64,000 nucleotides of DNA from Flammeovirgaceae bacterium UBA5585 (lineage in GTDB: Bacteria; Bacteroidota; Bacteroidia; Cytophagales; Cyclobacteriaceae). The first letter of the stretch is position 1. Each line of letters begins with the position of its first letter. A program made the translations under genes and the position numbers. Shown one piece after another: positions 1-9,000 of the stretch. The stretch lies in NCBI GenBank assembly GCA_002425185.1, contig DILT01000019.1, forward strand, positions 186,304 to 250,303, read 5' to 3'. Below the pieces are notes generated by a model, which was not told the DNA's origin, did no database searches, and was given only the letters and a program-made list of their open reading frames with translations.

Positions 1-86
1 TCCATCAAACTTTATTATGCTTTACAGCCCGCGATCAGAGCGGGAACTGTCGTTGGTCAAAGAAATTATTTTACGATCGTATTCAT

Positions 87-728
87 TTGCAATTACATCA
101 ACTAATGGCAAGGAAAATACTCATGTCAATATTTGAATTTGATAGTAATCCATTAATTTTTCAATCCAGATTCTACGTCACAGGATTGTTCAACAATTAC
201 CTCCCTGCAATCTACAAGTTTCACAATATTCATCATACCCTTAATGTTGTTCAATTTTGCCATGAGCTTGGCGAATATTACCGGTTAACAAAAACTGATA
301 TGGAAAAGCTTCTGCTGGCAGCCTGGTTCCACGACACAGGATATTGTTTGAATATTGACGATCATGAAAGTGCAAGTGTGACCATCGTATCTACATTTCT
401 TGATTCGCAAAACGTGACTGAAAATTACATGCCCTCAGTTGAAAATTTGATCCTCGCCACAAAAAGATTGCGAGAACCTGTAATGCTTGCGGAACAAATT
501 ATATGCGATGCCGATACTCAGCATCTTGGGGCAGATGATTATTTGAAATGGTCTGCGCTTCTCAAAGAAGAGTTTGAACTTAAAAATTGCCAGGAACTTT
601 CTGATAAGGAATGGAGCTACAAGAATATTTGTTTTTTTAATTCTCATCGCTATTTCACAGACTATGCACAAAGAATGTGGGGAGGGCAAAAATTAAAAAA
701 TCTCAACCAACTTAAAGCAGGAAAGTGA
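87..728 (+). CDS. HD-domain phosphohydrolase family protein
   Basis: The protein of 213 residues carries the metal-binding signature of the HD superfamily: a histidine in the HHT stretch near residue 50, the HD pair at 82-83 in WFHDTGY, and a later aspartate in ICDAD near 141-143. HD proteins hydrolyse nucleotides or cyclic nucleotides with a divalent metal; the substrate here cannot be read from the sequence. No signal peptide or membrane segment is seen, so it is probably cytoplasmic. Internal methionines at residues 7 and 13 could be the true start, since the first residues look poorly conserved in character. It stands alone, convergent with the HxlR gene that follows. The 86 bases before it hold a short CCCGC/GCGGG hairpin but no clear gene. 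Confidence 0.75.
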   Translation: MQLHQLMARKILMSIFEFDSNPLIFQSRFYVTGLFNNYLPAIYKFHNIHHTLNVVQFCHELGEYYRLTKTDMEKLLLAAWFHDTGYCLNIDDHESASVTIVSTFLDSQNVTENYMPSVENLILATKRLREPVMLAEQIICDADTQHLGADDYLKWSALLKEEFELKNCQELSDKEWSYKNICFFNSHRYFTDYAQRMWGGQKLKNLNQLKAGK

Positions 729-750
729 TTGAATAAATAAGTTGCAGGGG

Positions 751-1149
751 TTAATTGCTTAATGCTCGAAAGTTTTCCGGAACCTTCCCCTTCTTTCCGA
801 TAAAACTTTTTCGATGCTGCAAACCCCATTCAACCATTACTTCCAAAACAGTTTTCAGTGAATTTCCAGATTTGGTCAATTCATACTCTACCGTTACAGG
901 AATGGAATCATAAACTGTGCGGGTTACAATTCCGTTGACTTCTAAATCCTTCAATTCTTTGGAAAGCATACGAGGTGTGATTTTTGGGATTTCCCTTTCC
1001 AATTCCTTGAAACGCTTCTTGCCATAGAGCAGCGAACCTATTATCGGAAGTTTCCATTTACCGTTCAACACATTCATTGTGTCGTTTACGGCTAACACAA
1101 ACTCTCCTGAACAATTCTTTACCTGCTCTAATTTTGATAATCTGCTCAT
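751..1149 (-). CDS. HxlR-family transcriptional regulator
   Basis: This is a winged-helix regulator of the HxlR/DUF24 family, usually a dimer that represses a divergent gene and often senses aldehydes, quinones or oxidants through a cysteine. The family pattern is visible: a cysteine near the N-terminus (NCSGEF), then LNGKWKLPIIGSLLYGKKRFKELER, then ITPRMLSKELKDLEVNGIVTR as recognition helix and wing. I start it at MSRLSKLEQ (1149). The open frame runs upstream to 1248, but those 33 codons lie across the palindromic operator and do not look like protein. It is divergent from a quinone reductase-like gene at 1271, and the palindrome between them is the obvious binding site, so the protein probably controls itself and the 1271-4124 run. 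Confidence 0.88.
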   Translation of the reverse strand: MSRLSKLEQVKNCSGEFVLAVNDTMNVLNGKWKLPIIGSLLYGKKRFKELEREIPKITPRMLSKELKDLEVNGIVTRTVYDSIPVTVEYELTKSGNSLKTVLEVMVEWGLQHRKSFIGKKGKVPENFRALSN

Positions 1150-1168
1150 GTCCTTGTATTTTCTATTA

Positions 1169-1202
1169 CTATACAAGAGTATAGCACTATACTCTTGTAT
1201 AG
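1169..1202. promoter_or_regulatory. Perfect 34-bp palindrome, likely HxlR operator
   Basis: Two perfect 16-bp arms, CTATACAAGAGTATAG (1169-1184) and CTATACTCTTGTATAG (1187-1202), are separated by CA. Each arm is itself nearly palindromic. A partial third copy, CTAAAGTATAG, follows at about 1210-1220, close to the forward promoter. The position between a regulator and its divergent target is typical for HxlR operators. Binding by this regulator is inferred. Confidence 0.8.
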
Positions 1203-1205
1203 CGG

Positions 1206-1237
1206 TTACTAAAGTATAGCAAAGGTAAGTATCTTTG
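1206..1237 (+). promoter_or_regulatory. Bacteroidota-type promoter for the quinone reductase gene
   Basis: A perfect -7 element TATCTTTG (1230-1237, consensus TAnnTTTG) lies 20 bp after TTAC (1206-1209), a weak match to the -33 element TTTG. The -33 region abuts the palindromic operator, so a bound regulator would block polymerase. Confidence 0.6.
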
Positions 1238-1270
1238 TTCAATACCAAATAAACTTAAAAAAAATAAACT

Positions 1271-2152
1271 ATGAACAAAGTATTGATAACCGGAGCTACG
1301 GGTCACTTAGGCACCGCAACAATTGATTTCCTCTTGGCTAAACATAAAACAGACAACATTATCGCATTAGCCCGTAACGAAGACAAAGCAGCGTCCCTCA
1401 AATCAAAAGGCATAGAAGTAAAAATCGGGAATTATGACGATTATACCTCATTATTGCAAGCCACAAAAGATGTGAAAACCATGTTACTCATTTCTTCCAG
1501 CGAAATGACCAAAAGCCGTGCAATTCATCATATCAATGCAATTAAAGCAGCTAAAGAAAATGGTATAAAGCACATTATATATACGGGATTCATTCGCACC
1601 CATGACGACCCAACCTCTCCGCTTTGGTTTATTGCCAAAGACCACGTGGAAACTGAGAAATACCTGAAAGAATCCGGCATAAACTATACTCTTTTTGAAA
1701 ATGGATTTTATATGGACATGTTGATGGACTTCGTAGGAAAGAATATTGTAGACACAAAAACAATTTTTGTTCCAGCCGGTAATGGTAAAATCAATTTTGT
1801 CCTACGGGACGAAATTGCAGAAGCCCTGGCCAATGTGCTAACCACAATTGGACATGAAAACAAAACCTATAATATTGGCATGGAGCAACCCGTTTCGTTT
1901 GATGAAATTGCCGGTTACATTACTGACATCACCGGGGTTTCAATCAGTTATGTTTCACCCGAACCAGATGTATATATCCAAACGCTTTTAAAGTATGGTG
2001 TTCCGGAAATGTATGCCCGTATGTTTTCGGCTTTTGCAGTGGCTTTTGCTGCAAACACGATGAACGTGCCCACTACCGATTTGACAAAACTTCTTGGGAG
2101 AAAACCAACTTCGGTGGATCAATTCTTAAATTCTTTTTTCAACAATAAATAA
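1271..2152 (+). CDS. NmrA-like NAD(P)-binding oxidoreductase (quinone reductase type)
   Basis: An atypical short-chain dehydrogenase with the Rossmann motif GATGHLG at residues 7-13 and the general layout of NmrA/QOR2 proteins such as E. coli YtfG: N-terminal nucleotide-binding fold, then YTGFIR, YTLFENGFYMD and a C-terminal substrate region. QOR2 proteins reduce quinones with NADPH; others of this fold act as redox sensors. It is divergent from the HxlR regulator, a pairing common in Bacteroidota and elsewhere, and is followed after 6 bp by a DoxX gene. Probably cytoplasmic. The substrate is inferred from family and context only. Confidence 0.85.
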   Translation: MNKVLITGATGHLGTATIDFLLAKHKTDNIIALARNEDKAASLKSKGIEVKIGNYDDYTSLLQATKDVKTMLLISSSEMTKSRAIHHINAIKAAKENGIKHIIYTGFIRTHDDPTSPLWFIAKDHVETEKYLKESGINYTLFENGFYMDMLMDFVGKNIVDTKTIFVPAGNGKINFVLRDEIAEALANVLTTIGHENKTYNIGMEQPVSFDEIAGYITDITGVSISYVSPEPDVYIQTLLKYGVPEMYARMFSAFAVAFAANTMNVPTTDLTKLLGRKPTSVDQFLNSFFNNK

Positions 2153-2158
2153 AAAAAT

Positions 2159-2569
2159 ATGACTTCAACAAATAAGAGTAAAGCACTCAACATCTCTTTG
2201 TGGGTTGCACAGGTATTATTAGCACTTATGTTTTTCATGACAGGCACAATGAAAACGACCCAACCCATTGAAGAACTTGCAAAATCAATGTCGTGGGTAA
2301 ATGATTTTTCTCCTGGAATGGTCAGGTTTATAGGTGCATCGGAGTTGTTGGGAGGCATCGGGCTTTTGCTGCCTTCGTTGTTGCGTATCAGACCATTCCT
2401 TACGCCATTGGCGGCATTAGGACTTTTTATAGTTATGTCACTTGCTTTTATATATCATGTATCCAAAGGCGAATACGAGTTATTACCCATTAATTCGATT
2501 TTAGGAACAATTGCACTTTTTATAGTATGGGGCAGGTATAAGAAGGTGCCAATTCAACCCAAGTCATAA
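2159..2569 (+). CDS. DoxX-family membrane protein
   Basis: A four-helix membrane protein of 136 residues. Hydrophobic segments start at about residues 14, 60, 85 and 112. The N-terminal pattern (helix ending in MTGTMKTTQP) and the GASELLGGIGLLLP stretch are typical of DoxX/DoxD-like proteins. Family members associate with quinone or thiosulfate oxidation or with oxidoreductases. It starts 6 bp after the quinone reductase gene and is probably co-transcribed with it. Confidence 0.85.
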   Translation: MTSTNKSKALNISLWVAQVLLALMFFMTGTMKTTQPIEELAKSMSWVNDFSPGMVRFIGASELLGGIGLLLPSLLRIRPFLTPLAALGLFIVMSLAFIYHVSKGEYELLPINSILGTIALFIVWGRYKKVPIQPKS

Positions 2570-2623
2570 TTAATTTTAATAGAGCGCAACCAATTTATTA
2601 AGTCATTATTAGCTCTAACCGCT

Positions 2624-3472
2624 ATGGGAACATTGAGTAGTTTTAAAAATTTTACTGATGCACTTCCTACCCAAAGTAGGAAAATGCCCGTATTGTTTAC
2701 ATCTCACGGCAACCCGATGGATATTCCTGTCTCCAGAAATGAAAGAGCATTTTGGCAAAAGTTGTTTGAAGTAGGACAAGACTTGCAAAAAAATTATGAC
2801 GTAAAAGCTGCGTTAGTTGTGTCGGCTCATTGGTGCACAAAAGGAACATTCGTAAACATATCGCCCGAACAAAAACAGATTTATGATTATTATGGTTTTC
2901 CTGATGAATACTACCAGGTATATTACAAAGCTAACGGTTCGCCAAATGTTGCCCGCGAAGTAAAGAAATTAGTCCCATCTATTTCCGAAACAACCGATTG
3001 GGGATTAGACCACGGTGCATGGCCTATGCTTATGCACTTATTTCCTGAAGCTAACATTCCTGTCTTTCAATTGAGCATTGATTATTATGCCAGACCTGAA
3101 TATCATTATGAATTAGGCAAACAACTAAAATCATTGCGCAATAAAGGTGTATTGATTATTGGCAGCGGAGCACTCATCCATAACTTGCCATTGGCCGGAC
3201 AAAAAATGCGTTACAATGATATGACCCCTTATGGTTGGGAAGTAGAATATGACGCATGGATTAAGCAACAACTTGATGCCCGAAACTTTCCCAATATTAT
3301 TAGCTATGCAAGCAGCCATATGTTGGGAAAGTTAGCTGCACCCACCCCTGACCATTTCGTGCCGGTGTTATACAGTTTAGGACTTATGGAAAGTAGTGAT
3401 GAAATAAAATATTTCTATGAAGCAGAACCAACCATTCCTGCTTTTAGTGAGAGAAGTTTCATAATTGGATAA
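2624..3472 (+). CDS. ygiD: LigB/YgiD-type extradiol ring-cleavage dioxygenase
   Basis: A 4,5-DOPA extradiol dioxygenase-like protein. Metal ligand motifs typical of the LigB superfamily are present: HGNPM near residue 29, SAHW near 65, and DHGAWPML near 127. These enzymes open catechol rings with molecular oxygen. The ATG at 2624 is not convincing as the ancestral start: the same frame continues 15 codons upstream and encodes ERNQFIKSLLALTA, resembling the twin-arginine or lipoprotein-like leader common in Bacteroidota homologues, but the codon where ATG is expected (2579) is ATA. Either ATA is used or the leader has been lost. It lies in the run behind the HxlR operator. Confidence 0.85.
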   Translation: MGTLSSFKNFTDALPTQSRKMPVLFTSHGNPMDIPVSRNERAFWQKLFEVGQDLQKNYDVKAALVVSAHWCTKGTFVNISPEQKQIYDYYGFPDEYYQVYYKANGSPNVAREVKKLVPSISETTDWGLDHGAWPMLMHLFPEANIPVFQLSIDYYARPEYHYELGKQLKSLRNKGVLIIGSGALIHNLPLAGQKMRYNDMTPYGWEVEYDAWIKQQLDARNFPNIISYASSHMLGKLAAPTPDHFVPVLYSLGLMESSDEIKYFYEAEPTIPAFSERSFIIG

Positions 3473-3536
3473 CACATTTTCAAAGTTCGAATTGTTGGAT
3501 ATATGAATTAACGAACTCTTACCAAAGATTAGGACG

Positions 3537-4124
3537 ATGGAAACATTACAACAAAAGATTCTTCGATTTTTTTATCCGGTTGTCCGCAAACTTGGAAGAA
3601 TCAGCAAAAACGGAACAATATTGCACAACGAAAAAAGCATGGAACCGCCAAAATCGTTCTATGAACTGAAAGCCACTCTGAATAATGGACAAGAGGCTGA
3701 CTTCTCAGATTTTAAAGGAAAGAAAGTTCTGGTGGTGAATACGGCTTCAAACTGCGGTTATACCGGGCAGTATGCCGAGTTACAATCGTTACACGAAAAA
3801 TTGGGTAAAAAATTGGCGATACTGGCGTTTCCGGCAAATGACTTCGCGGAACAGGAAAAAGGTGATGACAAAGATATTTCACAATTCTGCCAGGTAAATT
3901 ACGGTGTAACATTTCCAATTGCAAAAAAGGGGGTTGTGGTAAAAAACGAGCAACAACAACCCATTTTCAAATGGCTTACCGATAGTAAAGAAAACGGCTG
4001 GAATGGCCATGCACCGGATTGGAATTTCAGCAAATATCTAATTGACGAGCATGGAAAACTCACTCATTATTTCGGGCCAAGTGTTTCACCGTTGAGCAAG
4101 GAGTTTCTAAAAGCAGTACAGTAG
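3537..4124 (+). CDS. Glutathione peroxidase family thiol peroxidase
   Basis: A thioredoxin-fold peroxidase that reduces hydrogen peroxide or lipid hydroperoxides. The catalytic tetrad can be placed: Cys73 in NTASNCGYTGQY, the glutamine in the ELQSLHEKL region, and Trp-Asn in DWNFSKYLID, with the signature FPANDFAEQE. The active site is cysteine, not selenocysteine. Residues 1-34 precede the usual start, and an internal Met at 35 (MEPPKSFYEL) may be the real one or the extra part may be a weak membrane anchor. It follows the dioxygenase after 64 bp, fitting an oxidative or quinone stress group. Confidence 0.9.
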   Translation: METLQQKILRFFYPVVRKLGRISKNGTILHNEKSMEPPKSFYELKATLNNGQEADFSDFKGKKVLVVNTASNCGYTGQYAELQSLHEKLGKKLAILAFPANDFAEQEKGDDKDISQFCQVNYGVTFPIAKKGVVVKNEQQQPIFKWLTDSKENGWNGHAPDWNFSKYLIDEHGKLTHYFGPSVSPLSKEFLKAVQ

Positions 4125-4220
4125 CGGTTGCCTCGAATACTCTTCCCCGCACATTATTAAGCCACACGGAAAAGGGGCTAATTCCCTCTGCAAATTCAGA
4201 TTCAAAAAAATTCGGGAAGA

Positions 4221-4252
4221 TTTGTATAAGCAAAATGCTACTTTTAGATTTG
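4221..4252 (+). promoter_or_regulatory. Bacteroidota-type promoter of tetR gene
   Basis: Perfect -33 TTTG (4221-4224), a 20-bp spacer, and perfect -7 TAGATTTG (4245-4252, consensus TAnnTTTG). The inverted repeat at 4253 begins on the next base, so a bound regulator would cover the transcription start. Confidence 0.75.
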
Positions 4253-4277
4253 TCGACTAAAATACATTGTTAGTCGA
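4253..4277. promoter_or_regulatory. TetR operator, copy 1
   Basis: Perfect inverted repeat TCGACTAA-N9-TTAGTCGA directly downstream of the -7 element and 11 bp before the tetR start codon. The same layout recurs at 4930-4954 before the efflux operon, which supports a shared regulator. Confidence 0.75.
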
Positions 4278-4288
4278 ATAGTTTAATT

Positions 4289-4882
4289 ATGGAAAAGGAC
4301 GAAATCATAATTCAGGAGATAATAAACGGGGCTAAAAAGCTAATGCAACAATATGGTTTAAAGAAAACCACAATGGAAGATATTGCCCAAACAGCAGGCA
4401 AAAGCAAAAGCACGTTGTACTATTACTTTAAAGACAAAGAAGAAATATTCGACAAGGTTATCAACCTTGAAATAGACGAGTTTTTTCAAACTGTTAAAAC
4501 CTCCGTTAATAAGCAGGCAGACGCAATCAGTATGCTTAAGGCATACATTGTAACGAAAGTCAAAATATTAAGAGATAAAACTAACCTGTACAGTATAGCT
4601 ATTAAAAATGACTTACAGGGAAGAGTTAATAAAGGGTTTACCAACCTGCGAAACAGATACGACAATGAGGAAAAACTACTAATAAGTTCTATTCTGACAA
4701 AAGGTGTTGAGAGCAAATTGTTTACAAATGAAATAAAAAATGAGATAGACACGTTAAGCGAACTTTTAGTAAGCTGCATCAGAGGGATAGAAATGGACAT
4801 CATTGCCCATAACAAGAACAAGGCACTGGCAGACAAAGCAGATTTGCTGGTTGAAATCCTTATCAAGGGCATTGGCAGGTAG
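4289..4882 (+). CDS. TetR/AcrR-family regulator of the efflux operon
   Basis: A 197-residue TetR-family protein. The N-terminal helix-turn-helix is clear: MQQYGLKKTTMEDIAQTAG followed by KSKSTLYYYFKDKEEIFDKV (residues about 17-55). The rest is an all-helical ligand and dimer domain. Such proteins usually repress a neighbouring efflux system and release DNA when a drug or lipid binds. The gene has its own strong-looking promoter with an operator at the start site and ends in a terminator before the efflux operon, which carries a second copy of the operator. Autoregulation plus control of 4974-11957 is therefore likely. Confidence 0.9.
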   Translation: MEKDEIIIQEIINGAKKLMQQYGLKKTTMEDIAQTAGKSKSTLYYYFKDKEEIFDKVINLEIDEFFQTVKTSVNKQADAISMLKAYIVTKVKILRDKTNLYSIAIKNDLQGRVNKGFTNLRNRYDNEEKLLISSILTKGVESKLFTNEIKNEIDTLSELLVSCIRGIEMDIIAHNKNKALADKADLLVEILIKGIGR

Positions 4883-4888
4883 TCTGAG

Positions 4889-4918
4889 AAAAAATGCTTT
4901 TCCGCGAAGCATTTTTTT
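4889..4918 (+). terminator. Rho-independent terminator after tetR
   Basis: Stem AAAAAATGCTT / AAGCATTTTTT with a short loop, ending in a run of T. It lies 7 bp after the tetR stop codon and is A/T-symmetrical, so it could act in both directions. Confidence 0.75.
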
Positions 4919-4929
4919 ACAACATAATT

Positions 4930-4954
4930 TCGACCAATAAACCTTTTTAGTCTA
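4930..4954. promoter_or_regulatory. TetR operator, copy 2, before efflux operon
   Basis: TCGACCAA-N9-TTAGTCTA repeats the 25-bp layout of 4253-4277 with one change in each arm. A near-consensus -7 element TAATTTCG (4925-4932) overlaps its left arm, so binding would block initiation of the efflux operon. Confidence 0.65.
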
Positions 4955-4973
4955 ATAGTAAAAAAAGAAGATA

Positions 4974-6005
4974 ATGAACACTTTAAATCATCTAACAATA
5001 GCAGGAATGCTTGTATTGGCAAGTTGTACCCATAGTGAAAAAACTACATCAGTAGCCGATAGCAATGGGAAAGTAAATGTTGAAACAGAACAAGGAACAA
5101 TTTACTCAGGGCTTGTTCAATCGAACTATTCTGGTGTGGTCGAAGCACAAAAAACAACGGCTTTAAGCTTTGCTACAATGGGAACAGTAACTGAAATTTT
5201 TGTAGAGGAAGGACAGGAGGTACGCAAAGGACAAGTGCTGGCGAAAGTTGATGCTTCCACGGCTCAAAATGCTTATCAGGCAGCTTTGGCAAAACAACAA
5301 CAGGCGGAAGATGCTTACAACAGGTTAAAGCCGATGAAAGAAAATGGTACACTCCCCGAAATAAAATGGGTAGAAGTAGAGACCGGTGTAACGCAGGCAA
5401 AAGTAGCCGTAGCTATCGCTCAAAAAAATGTAAATGATGCAAACCTGTATGCACCTGCGAGCGGTGTTATTGGCAAAAAATACGTGCAGCCGGGGATGAA
5501 TGTTGTGCCTACAACAACAGCCATCGAGTTGCTAAACATACAAACGGTTTATGTTAAAATACCTGTTTCGGAAAATGAAATAAGTCTTTTTAAGAAAGGT
5601 GAATCTGCTAATGTAAGCATCACTGCACTTAATAAAAGTGTGGCGGGAATGGTAAAAGAAATTGGTGTTTCGGCCAATATCCTATCACATACCTATCCCG
5701 TAAAAATAGAGGTTCAAAACACCGAAGGCGATATAAAACCTGGAATGATTTGCTCTGTCGAAGCTAAGCTAAAAGATAACCGTTCAGGATTACTGGTTTC
5801 CAATAAAGCCCTTCAAAAAGATACCAATGGAGAGCAGTTTATTTACATCGAAAAAAACGGACAAGCCGAAAAAATATCAGTGCAAACTATCGCTTTGATA
5901 GACAACAAGGTTTTGATACGGGGCGATATACCTCAAAACGCTAACATAATTATATCCGGTCAACAAAAATTAAGCAGCGGCAAATCGGTTAAAATCATCA
6001 ACTAA
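4974..6005 (+). CDS. RND efflux periplasmic adaptor (membrane fusion) lipoprotein
   Basis: A 343-residue membrane fusion protein linking an inner-membrane RND pump to a TolC channel. The start MNTLNHLTIAGMLVLASC gives a lipoprotein signal with a lipobox ending in Cys18. The split lipoyl/barrel-sandwich halves are visible (TVTEIFVEEGQEVRKGQVLAKVD and NLYAPASGVIGKKYVQPGMNV) around a short alpha-hairpin, followed by a beta-barrel and a membrane-proximal domain. It is the first gene of the operon controlled by the TetR operator at 4930 and stops 2 bp before the pump gene. Confidence 0.92.
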   Translation: MNTLNHLTIAGMLVLASCTHSEKTTSVADSNGKVNVETEQGTIYSGLVQSNYSGVVEAQKTTALSFATMGTVTEIFVEEGQEVRKGQVLAKVDASTAQNAYQAALAKQQQAEDAYNRLKPMKENGTLPEIKWVEVETGVTQAKVAVAIAQKNVNDANLYAPASGVIGKKYVQPGMNVVPTTTAIELLNIQTVYVKIPVSENEISLFKKGESANVSITALNKSVAGMVKEIGVSANILSHTYPVKIEVQNTEGDIKPGMICSVEAKLKDNRSGLLVSNKALQKDTNGEQFIYIEKNGQAEKISVQTIALIDNKVLIRGDIPQNANIIISGQQKLSSGKSVKIIN

Positions 6006-6007
6006 TA

Positions 6008-9000
6008 ATGGTAAAGAAAACTTCTAATATCATAGAGTTGGCTATGAAGCATAAGCAAATAGCCATCATCCTCACAGGTATTCTGGTAGTATTGGGTATA
6101 TTCTCACTAATAGTGATGCCAAGAAATGAATTTCCTGAATTCACCATCCGTCAGGGTTTAATTATTGGTGTATATCCGGGAGCAAATTCTGAGCAGGTGG
6201 AAGATCAACTTGCTACCAAAGTAGAGAGTTTTTTGTACGGATTTCAGGAAGTTAATCGTGAAAAAACATACTCCATTTCAAAGGAAGGAATGTTAATTGT
6301 TTTTGTTGAAGTCAACAATAATGTAAAGGATCCTGATGCTTTTTGGGATAAAATAAAATTCGGACTTAATGAACTTAAACTACAATTACCGCCACAGGTT
6401 GTAGCCTTAATTGCAAACAACGACTTTGGAAACACCTCAGCCATATTGCTTACCGTGCGATCGGATAACAAAACCTACAAAGAACTTGATCGTGAATTGA
6501 AAGTAATTGAAACCGAGTTGCGTAAAATAAAAGCGGTTTCAAAAGTTAATCGCTTCGGATTAGTTCAGGAACAAATTACCATCTATCCCGACAATGACAA
6601 GCTGGCTTACTATGGCGTAAAGCCATTGAGTGTGCTGGCAGCAGCGCAATTGGAAGGTGCTGTTTATTACGGAGGTGAATTGGACAACGGGGAACTCATA
6701 GCTCCTATACACGTGCCCACCACTTACAACACAGAAGAAGACATTAAAAACCAGATTGTTTATACCGATCCGCTTGGCAACATTATTCGAGTTAAAGATA
6801 TAGCCAGAGTGGTAAGAGAATATCCAAAGCCTGACTCCTATATTAAGAACAACGGGGCAAACAGTTTGCTGATTTCTTTGGAGATGCAACCTGGAAATAA
6901 CATTGTTGCCTTTGGCAAAGAAGTGGACGCAACCCTGGAAATACTTAAAAGAAAAATTTCTCCGGATGTTCAGATGGCAAAAATTGCTGATATGCCGCAA
7001 GCCGTAGCGTACTCCATCACCCACTTCCTGAAAGAATTTTTCATTGCCATTATAGCAGTAATCATTGTTACTATGCTTTTACTGCCTTTCCGGGTGGCAG
7101 CCGTTGCAGGCGCTACTATTCCGATTTCAATTTTTATCACGCTTGGTATTTTGTATGGATTGGGTGTAGAACTACATACCGTATCGCTGGCAGCGTTGAT
7201 TGTGGTATTGGGAATGGTCGTTGACAATGCCATTGTTGTATTAGACGGACATATAGAAAAATTAGATCACCATAATACCCCCTGGAACGCAGCATGGAAA
7301 AGTGCGCAGGAACTTTTTGTTCCGGTATTTACGGCAACTATGGCTATTATCGCTACTTATGTTCCATTGGTATTTTTTCTGGAGGGAATGGTATTTGATT
7401 TTGTAGGCTCTTTACCAGTAACCATTGCAGTTGCATTAATTACTTCATTATTAGTTGCCGTACTCCTTGTGCCTTATCTCAGTTATATCTTTATAAGGCA
7501 TGGAATTAAAAAGGATAATAAAAATCAAGGACGTAAATCCTTGTTGGATTGGGCGCAGGAAATCTATGACTCTTCTTTAGAAAAAGCATTTCGTTTCCCA
7601 AAAACTACAATGTTGGCCGGTGCATTGTCTGTCATTTTGGGTGTAGTAATCTTTGCGCTTCTTCCGCGCCAGCTTTTTCCGAAAGTGGAAAGAAACCAGT
7701 TTGCAGTAGAAATATATTTACCTGAAGGCAGCACACTTGAACAAACCGCCTTTGTCTCTGACAGTTTGGAACAGATGCTCCTGAGGGACAAGCGCGTGAT
7801 GAATGTGGCAGCATTTATTGGTACAAGTTCACCACGCTTTCACACCACCTACGCACCCAATTTTCCTTCAAGAAATTATGCCCAGTTAGTCGTCAACACT
7901 CAAACCCAAGATGACGCTGTTGCCCTTTTAGGCGAATATGAAGCAAAGTATAGAGACCTTTTTCCCAATGCGTATGTGCGAATGAAGCAGTTAGATATGC
8001 TCAGTACCACGGCCCCCATTGAAGTGCGTATTGGCGGAGACAACAAGGATACTATCAAAGCACTGGCTGAACAAGTGAAGGCTCTAATGGAAGAAAACGA
8101 AAACATAATCTGGGCAAGAACCGATTATCTGAATCCCCGACAGGGTATAAGCGTTCAGGTAAATGACGAAACAGCCAACCGTTTAGGATTAACGAAAGGC
8201 GTAGTGGCAACTTCACTGGCTGCGGCTATGTCAGGAATACCAATTGGTACGGTATGGGAAAGTGATTATCCGGTTGCCATAAAGCTGATGAACGAACCGC
8301 ACCAAAAAAACAGCTTTGATGATATAGCCAATCAAAATGTAACATCCCTGTTAACAACGGCAACAGTTCCGGTAAGACAGGTAGTATCGAAAATTAGTAA
8401 CGACTGGAGTGAAGGACAAATTATTCGCAGAAATGGAACTAAGACCATCACCGTTCGTGCCGATGTAAAACGGGATGCACTACCCTACAAAGTGCTATCG
8501 GACTTAAAGAGTGAAATCAAAAAGTTACCTAAATCAGAACAAGTTTCTTTAACCTATGGTGGAGAAGAGGAAAGCGAAGTTGAAAACTATATACCGTTAG
8601 GCAAAGCGTTATTTGCGGGCGTGGTGCTTATTTTTTTAATCCTCCTTTTTCAATTTAAAAAAACACGGCTGGTCATACTGGTAATGATGACGATGCCCTT
8701 AAGCATCATTGGTGCAGCAATTGGCTTATTGATTACGGGTTACCCATTTGGCTTGACAACTTTCCTGGGCATCATGAGCCTTATGGGTATTGTCGTCCGT
8801 AATGGTATTATCCTGATTGACTATGCAGAAGAACTGAGAACAAAAAATGGAATGACACTCCTTAATGCTGCCATTGCAGCAGGCAAACGCAGAATGCGTC
8901 CAATATTTCTAACTTCCTCAGCAGCAGCCGTTGGTGTTGTGCCAATGATATTAAGCGGCTCCTCTCTGTGGGGACCACTTGGTTCAGTAATATGTTTTGG

